Assembly (NCBI RefSeq): GCF_003852525.1
Contig: NZ_QAJL01000009.1
Coordinates: forward strand, 62,001-126,000
Reading direction: 5' to 3'
DNA length: 64,000 bases
DNA from: Pedobacter sp. KBW06
Lineage (GTDB): Bacteria > Bacteroidota > Bacteroidia > Sphingobacteriales > Sphingobacteriaceae
Shown here in pieces: positions 8,434 to 17,481 of the stretch. A program made the position numbers and the translations under genes. Position 1 is the stretch's first letter; every line of letters begins with the position of its first letter. The notes beneath the pieces are model-generated. The model saw only the letters and a list, made by a program, of their open reading frames with translations. It searched no databases and was not told where the DNA came from.

Positions 8434-11400
8434 TTATAGTCCGACTTTTAAGGATAAGGTAAACTGCTTGGGAATAGGCATAGCGACCCCTCCGGAGCTG
8501 AAAAATTCCGGATCCTGACCATTTAATGCCTTATCTGAATAGATCAGCCACAGGTTATTCGCCACCAGACTTAAGGAACAATTGGACAGCTTTAACTTTG
8601 AGTTCAGCTTCGCAGGGAGGTTATAGGAAAGGTTCACCTGTTTCAGTCTGATAAAATCCCCCTTAGCTACACGTTCTGTGGAATAGTTATAATTATTATA
8701 AGGGAATGAATTGATCAGCTGGGCTTCACCTCTTTTGTCTAAAACCGAAGGCGTGGCATGATCTCCATACAGGATCCATCTGTTGATAAACTCTTCCGGA
8801 GTAGCATTCAACTCAGAATAGGCACTGCTGAACGCCGGGTTTAAGCGAATCACATTTCCCGCACTGAAGGTCATCAGGACAGAAAGTTTGAAATCTTTAT
8901 AGCTGATGTTGTTGAAAAAACCTCCCGTAAGCTTAGGGTCAATCGAACCTTGATAAACCAAATGGCTTGTTTTTAGACTTTGCAGATACACCGCATCGCT
9001 TACCACTCCATCTTCATTTAAAAATCTCGGCACTCCTGTTTCTTTATTCAGGCCTTCATACTTTAAGGAGAATAGCCCCCTTTGCGGATACCCTTCTTTC
9101 GCCCCTCCATCAGGTCCGATCAAAGACCAGATATTCGGTTCATTTCTCAGGTTGGTAATAACCGATTTATTATAGCCAAAATTCAGCTGCGCATTCCATT
9201 TCAGCGCAGCGTGGTCCAGTATTTTTGTCCCCAACGTAAACTCTACGCCATGTGCATCCATATCTGCATAATTGGCCACCTTAACCGCTTCACCACCAAC
9301 ACCGCCATTCCGGATCAGACCAATCAGATCGTAACTTTTGTGGTTGTAATAGTCCATCCCGAGGGTCACAACGTTATTAGCCATGCTGACATCAAACCCA
9401 ATATTCGTTTTATAGAGTTTTTCCCAGGTTAATTCTGAGTTCTCCAGGTTGATGATGTTGATGGCCGATTCCCGTTCACTTAAATAGGGACGGTTTGTTG
9501 CTGCGTTCAGCAACACCACACTGGAGTTTGTGGCCGGGCCACTGCTCGCGGTAAGGCCATAACTGGCCCTTAAAGTGGCCCGGGTCAGGAAACTTTGTTT
9601 CTGAAAGAAAGGCTCACCATCGATATTCCATGATCCGCTAATGTTCCAGGTGGGCAGCCAACGGGCAGTTCTCGTTTTTCCCATCAGGTTGGAACCGTCA
9701 TACCGGAGTGTTCCGGCAACATTGTAACGGTCCTTAAACGTATATCCTGCATTCAAACCATAGGCTAAAAAGCGGTCTTTCCTGCGCTCCATTCCATAAT
9801 AATCGGAATTGCCTTCTACGATCATCTTTACAAAATTGGGGTCTAAATAAGGAATTCCGCCTTTGTCAAACTGATAGCCGTAACCGCTAAAATTTTTAAA
9901 CTGTCTGTCCGCATACCTCAGTTCAGAAAAGCCATACACCCTGAGCTGATGGAGTTCATTAAAGCGTTCATTAAATTCCAGGGAATTTCTAAGGTTATAG
10001 CTTTTTAAATAAGTGTCATTCGTGTTGTAAAACCCTCCATAAGGCAATACAACAATCGGTTCAGCCTCCGGATTTTCCGGGTTCCTGTATAAAAACTTAT
10101 TTGCCGCACGAATGGTGGCATCCCCATCAGCACGATAAGCCATTGGCATATTTGAGTTTTCAGTGATGCTGTGTTCCTGATTCGTTTTCGCATACCGGTA
10201 AGCCCCCTCAAAAGCATACTTCAGATTTTTCAGCAGGTTATATTTCAAATCTCCCTGAACTTTAAAATCCAGGAAATTCAGGTTGATGCTGTTATTTTCC
10301 AGTTCATTTAGAATGTTGAAAGGAGCAAAATTTCTCCTGAAATATTCCCGGTTGCCGTTTTCATCAAAAGCCGTTAAAGCGCGACTGGTATTCAGGGCAT
10401 AACTAAAAGGGTTGATGTCAAAATCCCGGTTGAACTGTCCGGATACAGGATCACTCACCCGTCCTAAACTTCCCGGCGCCCGTTGATTTCGAACAGAACC
10501 CTGTGTAATTAACCCATAACTGAGCTTGTCGTTGGGCGTAAATGTGGCCCTCACGTTGCCGGTGAAGCGCTCCACTTTATCCCCAACAGTCCATCCATTG
10601 TCTTTCAGGTAACTTGTCGAGATGTACAGTTGGGCTTTATCTGTACCATTAGACACACTTACCGCATGTTCCTGCATCATGGAGTTTTTAAAAAGCACAT
10701 CAAACCAGTTCGTATTCGCATTTGCATACCTTTCTAAAAAAGACCTTCTGCTTACAGGATCATTTTTAAGTCCGAACTGCCCGTTTGATTCGTCATACTG
10801 ATTGATCAAATCGGCCATCTTTACATAAATCCCCCCATTGGCAATTCTTGATGTTGCCCCGAAATTCAACCATCCTTTACGTTCCATCTCCGCATACATG
10901 GAAACCTGGTCATAGGAATTCATAATGTTAAACTGGTCGTAGGAAGGTTTTAAATACATAGAAAGGTTCCCGGTATAAGAAACTTTTGAGGTACCGATCT
11001 TTCCTTTTTTTGTTGTGATGACAATAACGCCATTCATCGCCCTTGCGCCATACAATGAAGTTGCCGCCGCATCTTTAAGGATTTCAAAACTCTCAATGTC
11101 GTCCGGATTGAGGCCGGCAACAGAGGACCCGATTAGGGTGGAAGGGTCTCCGGTCGACAACTGCTCATTGGACACATTGACCACATCTTCCAGGATGATG
11201 CCATCGACTACCCACAAAGGTTTGTTATCCCCGCTGATGGAAGTCGCACCGCGGATCCTGATCTTAGGTGCAGCACCAAATGTTCCGGAAACGTTTTGTA
11301 CCGATACTCCGGCAACCTGCCCTTCGAGCATCCTGCTGACATCCGTTATTCCTTCCCGTTTGGCATCCGCAGCTTTAATGGTAGTCGAAGCTCCGGTAAA

Positions 11401-11811
11401 CTGCCTTTTCTTTACCGTTTGATAACCGGTTACGACCACCTCCCCGAGCTTACCGACTTCTTCCGCCAGCGTGACATTTATAGTGGTCCTGGCACCTACC
11501 TGAATTTCCTGGGTAATAAAACCGATAGAACGGATCATAAGTACGGAATTGCCGGATGCCTGAATACTGTAAACACCATCTTTATCGGTAATGGCATATA
11601 CATTTGAGCCTTTGACGTTAACCGTTGCACCAATTACGGGCAATCCCTGTGCATCGGTCACCTTTCCCCTGATGTTTTGCTGTATCAATTTTGCCGGGTA
11701 TCCCTTGAGGCCGGCCTGCACTTCCTGCCGGCAAACCCCAAGAAGGGCAAGCAAAAAACAGCTTCGGATCATCCCCCTGAACAGCTGATCTCTGATTAAA
11801 TTAATTTTCAT
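8434..11811 (-). CDS. SusC/RagA family TonB-linked outer-membrane protein
   Basis: TonB-dependent transporter of 1125 residues. A signal peptide is followed directly by a carboxypeptidase-regulatory-like domain (GKVTDAQGLPVIGATVNVKG, about residues 50-130), the TonB-box region (EVVVTGYQTVKKRQFTGA), the plug (PKIRIRGATSISGDNKPLWV, then ESFEILKDAAATSLYGARA) and a 22-strand-type barrel ending in LSLKVGL. It has no STN domain, so it is not expected to signal through a FecR protein itself. It is the first gene after a strong intergenic hairpin and is followed by susD, an HExxH lipoprotein and two DUF4302 lipoproteins, which together form an uptake cassette. Confidence 0.95.
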   Translation of the reverse strand: MKINLIRDQLFRGMIRSCFLLALLGVCRQEVQAGLKGYPAKLIQQNIRGKVTDAQGLPVIGATVNVKGSNVYAITDKDGVYSIQASGNSVLMIRSIGFITQEIQVGARTTINVTLAEEVGKLGEVVVTGYQTVKKRQFTGASTTIKAADAKREGITDVSRMLEGQVAGVSVQNVSGTFGAAPKIRIRGATSISGDNKPLWVVDGIILEDVVNVSNEQLSTGDPSTLIGSSVAGLNPDDIESFEILKDAAATSLYGARAMNGVIVITTKKGKIGTSKVSYTGNLSMYLKPSYDQFNIMNSYDQVSMYAEMERKGWLNFGATSRIANGGIYVKMADLINQYDESNGQFGLKNDPVSRRSFLERYANANTNWFDVLFKNSMMQEHAVSVSNGTDKAQLYISTSYLKDNGWTVGDKVERFTGNVRATFTPNDKLSYGLITQGSVRNQRAPGSLGRVSDPVSGQFNRDFDINPFSYALNTSRALTAFDENGNREYFRRNFAPFNILNELENNSINLNFLDFKVQGDLKYNLLKNLKYAFEGAYRYAKTNQEHSITENSNMPMAYRADGDATIRAANKFLYRNPENPEAEPIVVLPYGGFYNTNDTYLKSYNLRNSLEFNERFNELHQLRVYGFSELRYADRQFKNFSGYGYQFDKGGIPYLDPNFVKMIVEGNSDYYGMERRKDRFLAYGLNAGYTFKDRYNVAGTLRYDGSNLMGKTRTARWLPTWNISGSWNIDGEPFFQKQSFLTRATLRASYGLTASSGPATNSSVVLLNAATNRPYLSERESAINIINLENSELTWEKLYKTNIGFDVSMANNVVTLGMDYYNHKSYDLIGLIRNGGVGGEAVKVANYADMDAHGVEFTLGTKILDHAALKWNAQLNFGYNKSVITNLRNEPNIWSLIGPDGGAKEGYPQRGLFSLKYEGLNKETGVPRFLNEDGVVSDAVYLQSLKTSHLVYQGSIDPKLTGGFFNNISYKDFKLSVLMTFSAGNVIRLNPAFSSAYSELNATPEEFINRWILYGDHATPSVLDKRGEAQLINSFPYNNYNYSTERVAKGDFIRLKQVNLSYNLPAKLNSKLKLSNCSLSLVANNLWLIYSDKALNGQDPEFFSSGGVAMPIPKQFTLSLKVGL

Positions 11812-11867
11812 GTTGTTTTATGGTTTATAAGTATTAATTCTAAAATTTTGGACAAAGGGATCCCCAA

Positions 11868-11896
11868 CCCCTTGATTTTTTGTCAAAATCAAGGGG
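11868..11896 (-). promoter_or_regulatory. Strong intercistronic hairpin between IPT/NHL gene and susC
   Basis: CCCCTTGATTTT at 11868-11879 pairs perfectly with AAAATCAAGGGG at 11885-11896, with a five-base loop. Neither strand has a T-run after the stem, so it is not a classic terminator. In the 108-base gap between two co-directional genes it may instead partly stop transcription, protect an RNA end, or set different expression of the upstream and downstream halves of the run. Confidence 0.6.
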
Positions 11897-11919
11897 GAAA
11901 ATCCGCTATATGTGGGTGC

Positions 11920-14166
11920 TTATTTTAAATAGACTTTTCTGATCGCGTTATTCCAGTTATCGAGTATATAGAGGACTCCCTCTTTATCAATCGCCAGATC
12001 CTGGAGTGAGATGAACCTGGCCACATCAAGGTTTCCATCCTGATAACCTCTGACCGGTTTCATGACCGTAACCACTTCTCCGGTTTGCAAATTTGCCTCG
12101 CGAACCGAGATGTTGAATGCATTATCAGAATCCAGAATGAAGAGCTTTTGATCTGCCACCTGCATCCCCCTCAGCCAGGTAAACTTCACTTCCCTTCCTT
12201 TCCCGTCAGCATAACCGGTTTCAGCAGGATTTCCGGCCCAATATTTTACGGGTGGCTGAGGTACGGTTCCATCGGTCCGGTAAAGATATTTGCTGATATA
12301 GACCTCAAAATCATCAGGATTCAGATATAAATTACCCTCCTGATCGAAGGCAGGACGATGGGTATAATTTCTGGAAGAAACATTTAAAGAGGATAAATCT
12401 CCTTGCGGCGTCATTCTCATGGCATTCTGGGTCCCCCTCATGGCATAGATATTACCGGAAGCATCAGTGGTCATGGCAAAAACATTCCCTACACCCGTCA
12501 TAAAAGTAGAAACCAATCCCTGAGGACTTATTTTTCTGATCAGCTGATTTCCATAATCTGCGACATATAAGTTCTGATTTTTATCGATGGTAAGGGAACC
12601 AAAATTCTCAAACCTGAAGCGGGCTTCTGTTCCGGTTCCATTTTGTAAACCTGCCTGTCCGCCTGAACTCCCTGCAAAAACAGCAACCTGTCCGGAAGGA
12701 GATATTTTAAGCACCCTGTTTTTGGTATTTTCAATGGCAAAAACATTCCCTGAGGCATCTACAACAATGCTTCCATTTGTGGAGAGGTCGATATTGGTAC
12801 TTCCGGGACCACCAACCAGGGTGATCACCCCTGCCCGTCTGAATGGTTTTGGCGCAATGGCTTCGAGGTTACCCACCTTTACTTTCAGCGTTCCGGTCAG
12901 TACATTTGCCGGTGCTTTAATGGTTATTTTCGTTTCTGTGGCCGAGAGTACCGTTGCCGTCATGTTGTTAAAGGTCACGATGTTTTCCGAAGGATTGCTG
13001 CTGAAGCCTGTTCCCGTAAGCGTAACTTCTGTACCTGAAAGCCCGTTATCAGGAGTCATACTTTTTATTCCCAGGCTCTGGTCAAAGAATTTCGGCCCGG
13101 TTACTTCCTGATCATTTACGGATAACCTCACTTCGCCAGTCCCCGTATTGCCAGGAATAATCAACTTTAACTCTTTATTTGTGGCCGATGTTACGGGTAC
13201 AGGCACCCCATTGATCAAGACTTTGTTCTCTTCCTTGTTTGGGCTAAAGGTCAGTCCTTTGATCACCATCTCTGTTCCTCCGGGCCCACTCAGGGGGCTG
13301 ACAAATTCTATCGTTGGTAAAGGAACGACCGTAAAATCAGGCCCCGATGTTCTTTGTTTATTGACCGTTAACGAAACCGGCCCCGTTTCTACGCCCTCAG
13401 GCGCAATCACAACGATCTCATTTTCTTTCGCAGAAAGGACGGTTGCCGGTTTTCCGTTAAAATCTATGGTATTTCCCGCAGCCTCCGCAGCAAAACCTGA
13501 TCCGCTAATGGTCACATGTGTCCCCTTGCCTCCTGTTAATGGCTTAATGCCCGTTATCGTTTGATAATGAAACACAGGACCTGTGGATTCAAATCCATTT
13601 ACCTTAACCTGAACAGGTCCGGTCCCTGCATTTTCCGGTACTTCAACCACCAATACCGTATCACTTACACTCACCACAATGGATTCTTTTCCATTGATGA
13701 GAACTACTGCCGGACTACTGATGCTGCTGAATCCTTCGCCCATTATCCGGATGTGTGATCCTGCGGAACCATTGGTAGGGAAAATTTCCTTTAAGCTCAG
13801 CTGCTGATATTTATACGATCCGATATCCGAATGATTGGATCCGCTCTTCATCTGTATCATTCCCGACTTGCCTCCTTTAGGGGCCCTTACGATCATTTTG
13901 TCTTCATGAAGAGCAATCACATCTGCCTGCTGACCTGAAAAGGTGATGGAAACATTTTCAGCTTTAGTATCAAATCCGGTTCCTAAAATCGTCACCAGTG
14001 TTCCTTCATTCCCACTGTTTGGGTAATAACTGTCCACTTTAAAAGGTATTTGTTCCCCTTTCAGTTCTTTGTCTTTTTTACAGGAAAAGGTAAATAACAC
14101 GATCATAAAAATAACTGTGCTAAAACTCATTAGGTATAATGAGGAATAAGTTCGCTTCTGAATCAT
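11920..14166 (-). CDS. Lipoprotein with five IPT/TIG domains and an NHL-type beta-propeller
   Basis: Surface lipoprotein of 748 residues with lipobox FTFSC near residue 29. Five IPT/TIG immunoglobulin-like domains follow, each opening with a P-x-x-G-x-x-G-(T/S)-x-(V/I) pattern and a G-x-G-F turn (PNSGNEGTLVTILGTGF, PTNGSAGSHIRIMGEGF, PLTGGKGTHVTISGSGF, PLSGPGGTEMVIKG, PDNGLSGTEVTLTGTGF), to about residue 450. The rest looks like an NHL/SBBP propeller (IVVDASGNVFAIENTKNRVL, LTIDKNQNLYVADYGNQLI, LAIDKEGVLYILDNWNNAI). Such proteins bind glycans or proteins at the surface. Its start codon overlaps the stop of the upstream FAS1 gene (TAATG), which suggests translational coupling. Confidence 0.88.
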   Translation of the reverse strand: MIQKRTYSSLYLMSFSTVIFMIVLFTFSCKKDKELKGEQIPFKVDSYYPNSGNEGTLVTILGTGFDTKAENVSITFSGQQADVIALHEDKMIVRAPKGGKSGMIQMKSGSNHSDIGSYKYQQLSLKEIFPTNGSAGSHIRIMGEGFSSISSPAVVLINGKESIVVSVSDTVLVVEVPENAGTGPVQVKVNGFESTGPVFHYQTITGIKPLTGGKGTHVTISGSGFAAEAAGNTIDFNGKPATVLSAKENEIVVIAPEGVETGPVSLTVNKQRTSGPDFTVVPLPTIEFVSPLSGPGGTEMVIKGLTFSPNKEENKVLINGVPVPVTSATNKELKLIIPGNTGTGEVRLSVNDQEVTGPKFFDQSLGIKSMTPDNGLSGTEVTLTGTGFSSNPSENIVTFNNMTATVLSATETKITIKAPANVLTGTLKVKVGNLEAIAPKPFRRAGVITLVGGPGSTNIDLSTNGSIVVDASGNVFAIENTKNRVLKISPSGQVAVFAGSSGGQAGLQNGTGTEARFRFENFGSLTIDKNQNLYVADYGNQLIRKISPQGLVSTFMTGVGNVFAMTTDASGNIYAMRGTQNAMRMTPQGDLSSLNVSSRNYTHRPAFDQEGNLYLNPDDFEVYISKYLYRTDGTVPQPPVKYWAGNPAETGYADGKGREVKFTWLRGMQVADQKLFILDSDNAFNISVREANLQTGEVVTVMKPVRGYQDGNLDVARFISLQDLAIDKEGVLYILDNWNNAIRKVYLK

Positions 14167-15155
14167 TATCTGATAATTTTAAATACGCCGTTAATAATGT
14201 GCAATACACCATTTCCACTGAGCAGGTCTGCCCGGTCAACCAGTACCGGAACCGTATTTCCCGGCCCCTGCAAGCTGATCTTGCTGAACACACCCGGAGG
14301 ATCCTGAGCAGCGCTGATGAGGTTGACATTCACCGAGTAACCGTTCAGCATGGTTTGCTTACTGGAATTGGACTTTCCTGCAGTTAGGATATAATCGTAC
14401 ACGAATTTCCGGTCGGTCACGATGTGGTAACTGATCAAATCTTCCAGCACTTTATTGTCCGCATTATTGACGTCCTGAATGCTCCGAAAACCGATAGCGG
14501 CCATCGCCGCATTGGAAGGCGCGAAAACAGTATATGACCCGTTTTTCTGAAGAAGGCTGGTCAACCCTGTTTTACGAAGCGCATGAGAAAATAAAGTGAT
14601 GGAATTTTCTGAGGCGATCGCATCGTTGAGTTCGTCGAACTGATAAGGCTCCAGCACCTTATCGATCACCTGGATCAATCCATTTGATCCGGGAATATTA
14701 TTTAAGATCAGCTTCGCACCATTGATGGTGATGACCGTATCTGTACCTTTAATCCAATGCGTGACAAACAATTTCCCGCCCAGGGATTCGATTTGCTGAT
14801 TGAACAGGTATGGAAGCTTGTCCAGTTCAAACTTTCCTTCCAGAATATGGTAGGTGGCAATTTTGCTCATCCTGCTGAGGCTTTCGGTCTTTACTGCAGT
14901 AGTGGTGGAATAACCAAAATACTGAAAGGCCAGATTTGATGGCGCTAAAACCGTGAAGGGACCAGGTTGCAATAATTTCTTATCATTACTGCTCCTGCTC
15001 AGTGCAGCACTGAACAGCGACAGATTGAAATTGTCTGATATTTTATAACCAAGCGTATTGTAATCTACCGGGGTAATAAAATCAGCCTCTTTTATGCAAG
15101 ACTGTAAACAGATTCCTGTCAGTAAAATCGCAAATAGTTCTTTTCTTTTAATCAT
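14166..15155 (-). CDS. Fasciclin (FAS1) domain lipoprotein, third of three
   Basis: Lipoprotein of 329 residues (LTGICLQSC lipobox) with two FAS1 domains. Domain 1, about residues 45-175, carries GPFTVLAPSNLAFQYFG, then YHILEG and GLIQVIDKVLEP. Domain 2, about 185-329, carries GSYTVFAPSNAAMAAIG, YHIVTDR and GVLHIINGVFKI. These match the H1 (TVFAPTxxAF) and H2 (VIHVID) blocks of the fasciclin family, which mediates adhesion. It is the third consecutive FAS1 gene and is translationally coupled to the IPT/NHL gene downstream, sharing one base at 14166. Confidence 0.92.
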   Translation of the reverse strand: MIKRKELFAILLTGICLQSCIKEADFITPVDYNTLGYKISDNFNLSLFSAALSRSSNDKKLLQPGPFTVLAPSNLAFQYFGYSTTTAVKTESLSRMSKIATYHILEGKFELDKLPYLFNQQIESLGGKLFVTHWIKGTDTVITINGAKLILNNIPGSNGLIQVIDKVLEPYQFDELNDAIASENSITLFSHALRKTGLTSLLQKNGSYTVFAPSNAAMAAIGFRSIQDVNNADNKVLEDLISYHIVTDRKFVYDYILTAGKSNSSKQTMLNGYSVNVNLISAAQDPPGVFSKISLQGPGNTVPVLVDRADLLSGNGVLHIINGVFKIIR

Positions 15156-15175
15156 GAGATCTTGAATAAAATAGG

Positions 15176-16414
15176 TTAAAATTTAAACCCCTTAGGAATC
15201 AACAGGCGGTCTACTACATGAATGGTTCCGTTGAAAGTCTGGATATCAGAAGCGATCACAGTGGCAGGTTCTGCATCTGAGCCTTTAACCCTGACCTTAA
15301 GGCTGGTCCCGTTCCTGATAAAATCCAGGTTATTTAAATGAACCACACGGGAACGTTCACTGTTATACAAGGTGACATAGGAACCAAGGATTTCATTTTT
15401 AAGGTCATTTGAAAAGAAGCAAATCGGATTCGGTTCCGGGGAAATGTACCTGCTGTTATAGGATAAGTCTGTATTTTTTACATAAATCCCGCTGTATTGC
15501 CAGAAATGATTGTTCAATACCGAGTCGACAGGCAGGTAATTCGATACGGTAAAATAATCCTCCAGGATGTAGGGAACACTCCGGCTGTTTAGCTTTTCAA
15601 CATCAGCCAGCGAATGGATCCCTGCTTTATGGAAAGCCTCATCCGTAGGTGCAAAAACAGAAGAGAAGCTGACATAAGGTTCTCTATTGAAAAACCGATC
15701 CAGCTGATTGCCCGGAAAGCTGGAAATTTCTTTATAAAACTCGTCATCATGCGCCAGGATACTCAGGTATAAACCGAACCTTCCATCTTCTTCGAGCGTT
15801 TGTCGCATGTCCTTAACCGGTCTGCTCAGCACTTTATTGATCGGAATCAAAGTACCATTAGTGCCGATCATAATGTCAGCGGCTTTGCCGGACACTTTAC
15901 CATTGATCAGTACGTTATTATTTTCTATATTAAAGTAGTGGCGATAGAGGTAATAACGCATTTCCCCATTCATCATCCCATACCGTTCGATGTACTTTTT
16001 ATTCTCCAGCAAGCTCAGAAAGAGGTAATTTGCCGATTGTGGATCCAGTGTTTCCGGTAAGATCTGATTTTTAGCGGTATGGAACAGCAATAAGCTGTCT
16101 AAAACAGCAGCCGGCGTCCTGTTAATCGTGGCGATATTGTATCCTAAAGCCTCAAATGCTTTATTGTCCGGAACAAAAACAGTAACAGCGATCTTCGGAT
16201 TTAAGGCTTTCAGGATTTTATCCATATTGCTTTTTCTCCATGCTGTATAAAAACAGGTATAGGCAGAACTTTCCAGGTTCTCCTGAATTGTCATTTTAGT
16301 TTCATGATAAGGGATATTCTCTCCCTCTGGTGCCGGCATAAATTCCTTTTTTGAACAGGAAGATAACAACAGCACCATCATTGAAATGATCAGTAAATGT
16401 AGTTTCATATTCAA
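15176..16414 (-). CDS. Fasciclin (FAS1) domain lipoprotein, second of three
   Basis: Lipoprotein of 412 residues with lipobox LLLSSC and SKKEF after it. Two FAS1-like domains: the first has IAVTVFVPDNKAFEALGYN and GTLIPINKVLSRP, the second FSSVFAPTDEAFHKAGI and GTIHVVDRLLIPKGF at the C-terminus. The second domain is interrupted by a longer insert (LPVDSVLNNHFWQYSGIYVK to VIASDIQ), so the protein is about 80 residues longer than its two FAS1 neighbours. It lies 15 bases after the first FAS1 gene and 20 before the third. An adhesive role at the cell surface follows from the family; its partner is unknown. Confidence 0.88.
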   Translation of the reverse strand: MNMKLHLLIISMMVLLLSSCSKKEFMPAPEGENIPYHETKMTIQENLESSAYTCFYTAWRKSNMDKILKALNPKIAVTVFVPDNKAFEALGYNIATINRTPAAVLDSLLLFHTAKNQILPETLDPQSANYLFLSLLENKKYIERYGMMNGEMRYYLYRHYFNIENNNVLINGKVSGKAADIMIGTNGTLIPINKVLSRPVKDMRQTLEEDGRFGLYLSILAHDDEFYKEISSFPGNQLDRFFNREPYVSFSSVFAPTDEAFHKAGIHSLADVEKLNSRSVPYILEDYFTVSNYLPVDSVLNNHFWQYSGIYVKNTDLSYNSRYISPEPNPICFFSNDLKNEILGSYVTLYNSERSRVVHLNNLDFIRNGTSLKVRVKGSDAEPATVIASDIQTFNGTIHVVDRLLIPKGFKF

Positions 16415-16429
16415 TATTTTAAATCGTGT

Positions 16430-17473
16430 TTAGGGTCTGATGAATGCTTCTTCGGGATAAATGACCAGCTCTCCGGCTTCATGTATGATCCCATTCTTAA
16501 ATAATAAATCAATCCTGTCGGCGGGACCTGTCGTGGTTTCCCTGACAATCGGATCATTTCCATATTCCGTTTTAATGACAAACAGGTTATAGCCCGCCAT
16601 GCCATGACTGTATTCTTCATCCCCGGGAATCGGAACACGAACCGCAGCACCGGAAGGGTCATAACCTCCTGAACCTCCGCTTTTCGTTAAAATGAGCAGA
16701 TCGGAACGGAAGAACTGAAGCTTGAAAATGTAAGTGCCAAAAAGCCGCGTTTTAAAAGAAGCCGGATTTAATTTTTCAATATCATCCTTACTGATGCTCA
16801 GCTTTTCAAATGCAGAATTTGGCAAAGCCAGTACCGTCCACGGACCTTGTGTATCCAATTGATCCAGCAGGCCGAATTTCTTTAAGGCGGCAGTGAAAAT
16901 GCGGTACCTTTCCTGACTCTCGAGATACTTTTTAACCGTAACAGGCTGGTATTTAATCACCTTATCTACCGTATTTAATGTCCCATTAGCGAGGTCAATG
17001 TCTTTTCTGATGATTTTGGAACCATTGATATAAAAATCATAATCGATATCGTTACCAAGGCTTAATAAGACCGGATGGCCTAACAGGGTGTTAAATGGAT
17101 TGTCTACTGTTTTCTTAGCCACATCCATACTGCTCATTCTTTGCACAACAATATGATATTTCATCACATCCCGCAGGCTGTCCAGGTTCATTTTCTGAAA
17201 ATCAGCGGGTGTCCTGATGCCCATATTGTTAAATGCCAGATCGCTTGGTGCAAAAACGGTGAATGGCCCGGGACCATTCAGCACTTCTGATAATCCGGTG
17301 ATTTTCAGGGCAGCATTAAATAGTTTGAACTCATAATTGTTGTTGATAAATTCTCCTGCGGGCCTTAAGTTAAGATTGGGCGCAAAAAGGACTACCCTTT
17401 CATGTTTACAGGCCAGGTTCAATACCAGCAGCAGAAAAACCATAAATTTTAGGCTATATTGTTTCATCATCAT
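16430..17473 (-). CDS. Fasciclin (FAS1) domain lipoprotein, first of three
   Basis: Lipoprotein of 347 residues with lipobox LVLNLAC. FAS1 domain 1 (about residues 45-175) has GPFTVFAPSDLAFNNMGI, YHIVVQRMSSMDV and GTLNTVDKVIKYQP. Domain 2 (about 185-347) has GPWTVLALPNSAFEKLSI and ends with GIIHEAGELVIYPEEAF, a diverged H2 block. It lies 8 bases after an unknown lipoprotein gene and 15 before the next FAS1 gene. The three FAS1 proteins are clearly paralogous in architecture but differ greatly in sequence, so they are long-separated duplicates rather than recent copies. Confidence 0.9.
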   Translation of the reverse strand: MMMKQYSLKFMVFLLLVLNLACKHERVVLFAPNLNLRPAGEFINNNYEFKLFNAALKITGLSEVLNGPGPFTVFAPSDLAFNNMGIRTPADFQKMNLDSLRDVMKYHIVVQRMSSMDVAKKTVDNPFNTLLGHPVLLSLGNDIDYDFYINGSKIIRKDIDLANGTLNTVDKVIKYQPVTVKKYLESQERYRIFTAALKKFGLLDQLDTQGPWTVLALPNSAFEKLSISKDDIEKLNPASFKTRLFGTYIFKLQFFRSDLLILTKSGGSGGYDPSGAAVRVPIPGDEEYSHGMAGYNLFVIKTEYGNDPIVRETTTGPADRIDLLFKNGIIHEAGELVIYPEEAFIRP

Positions 17474-17481
17474 TTCGTGTT

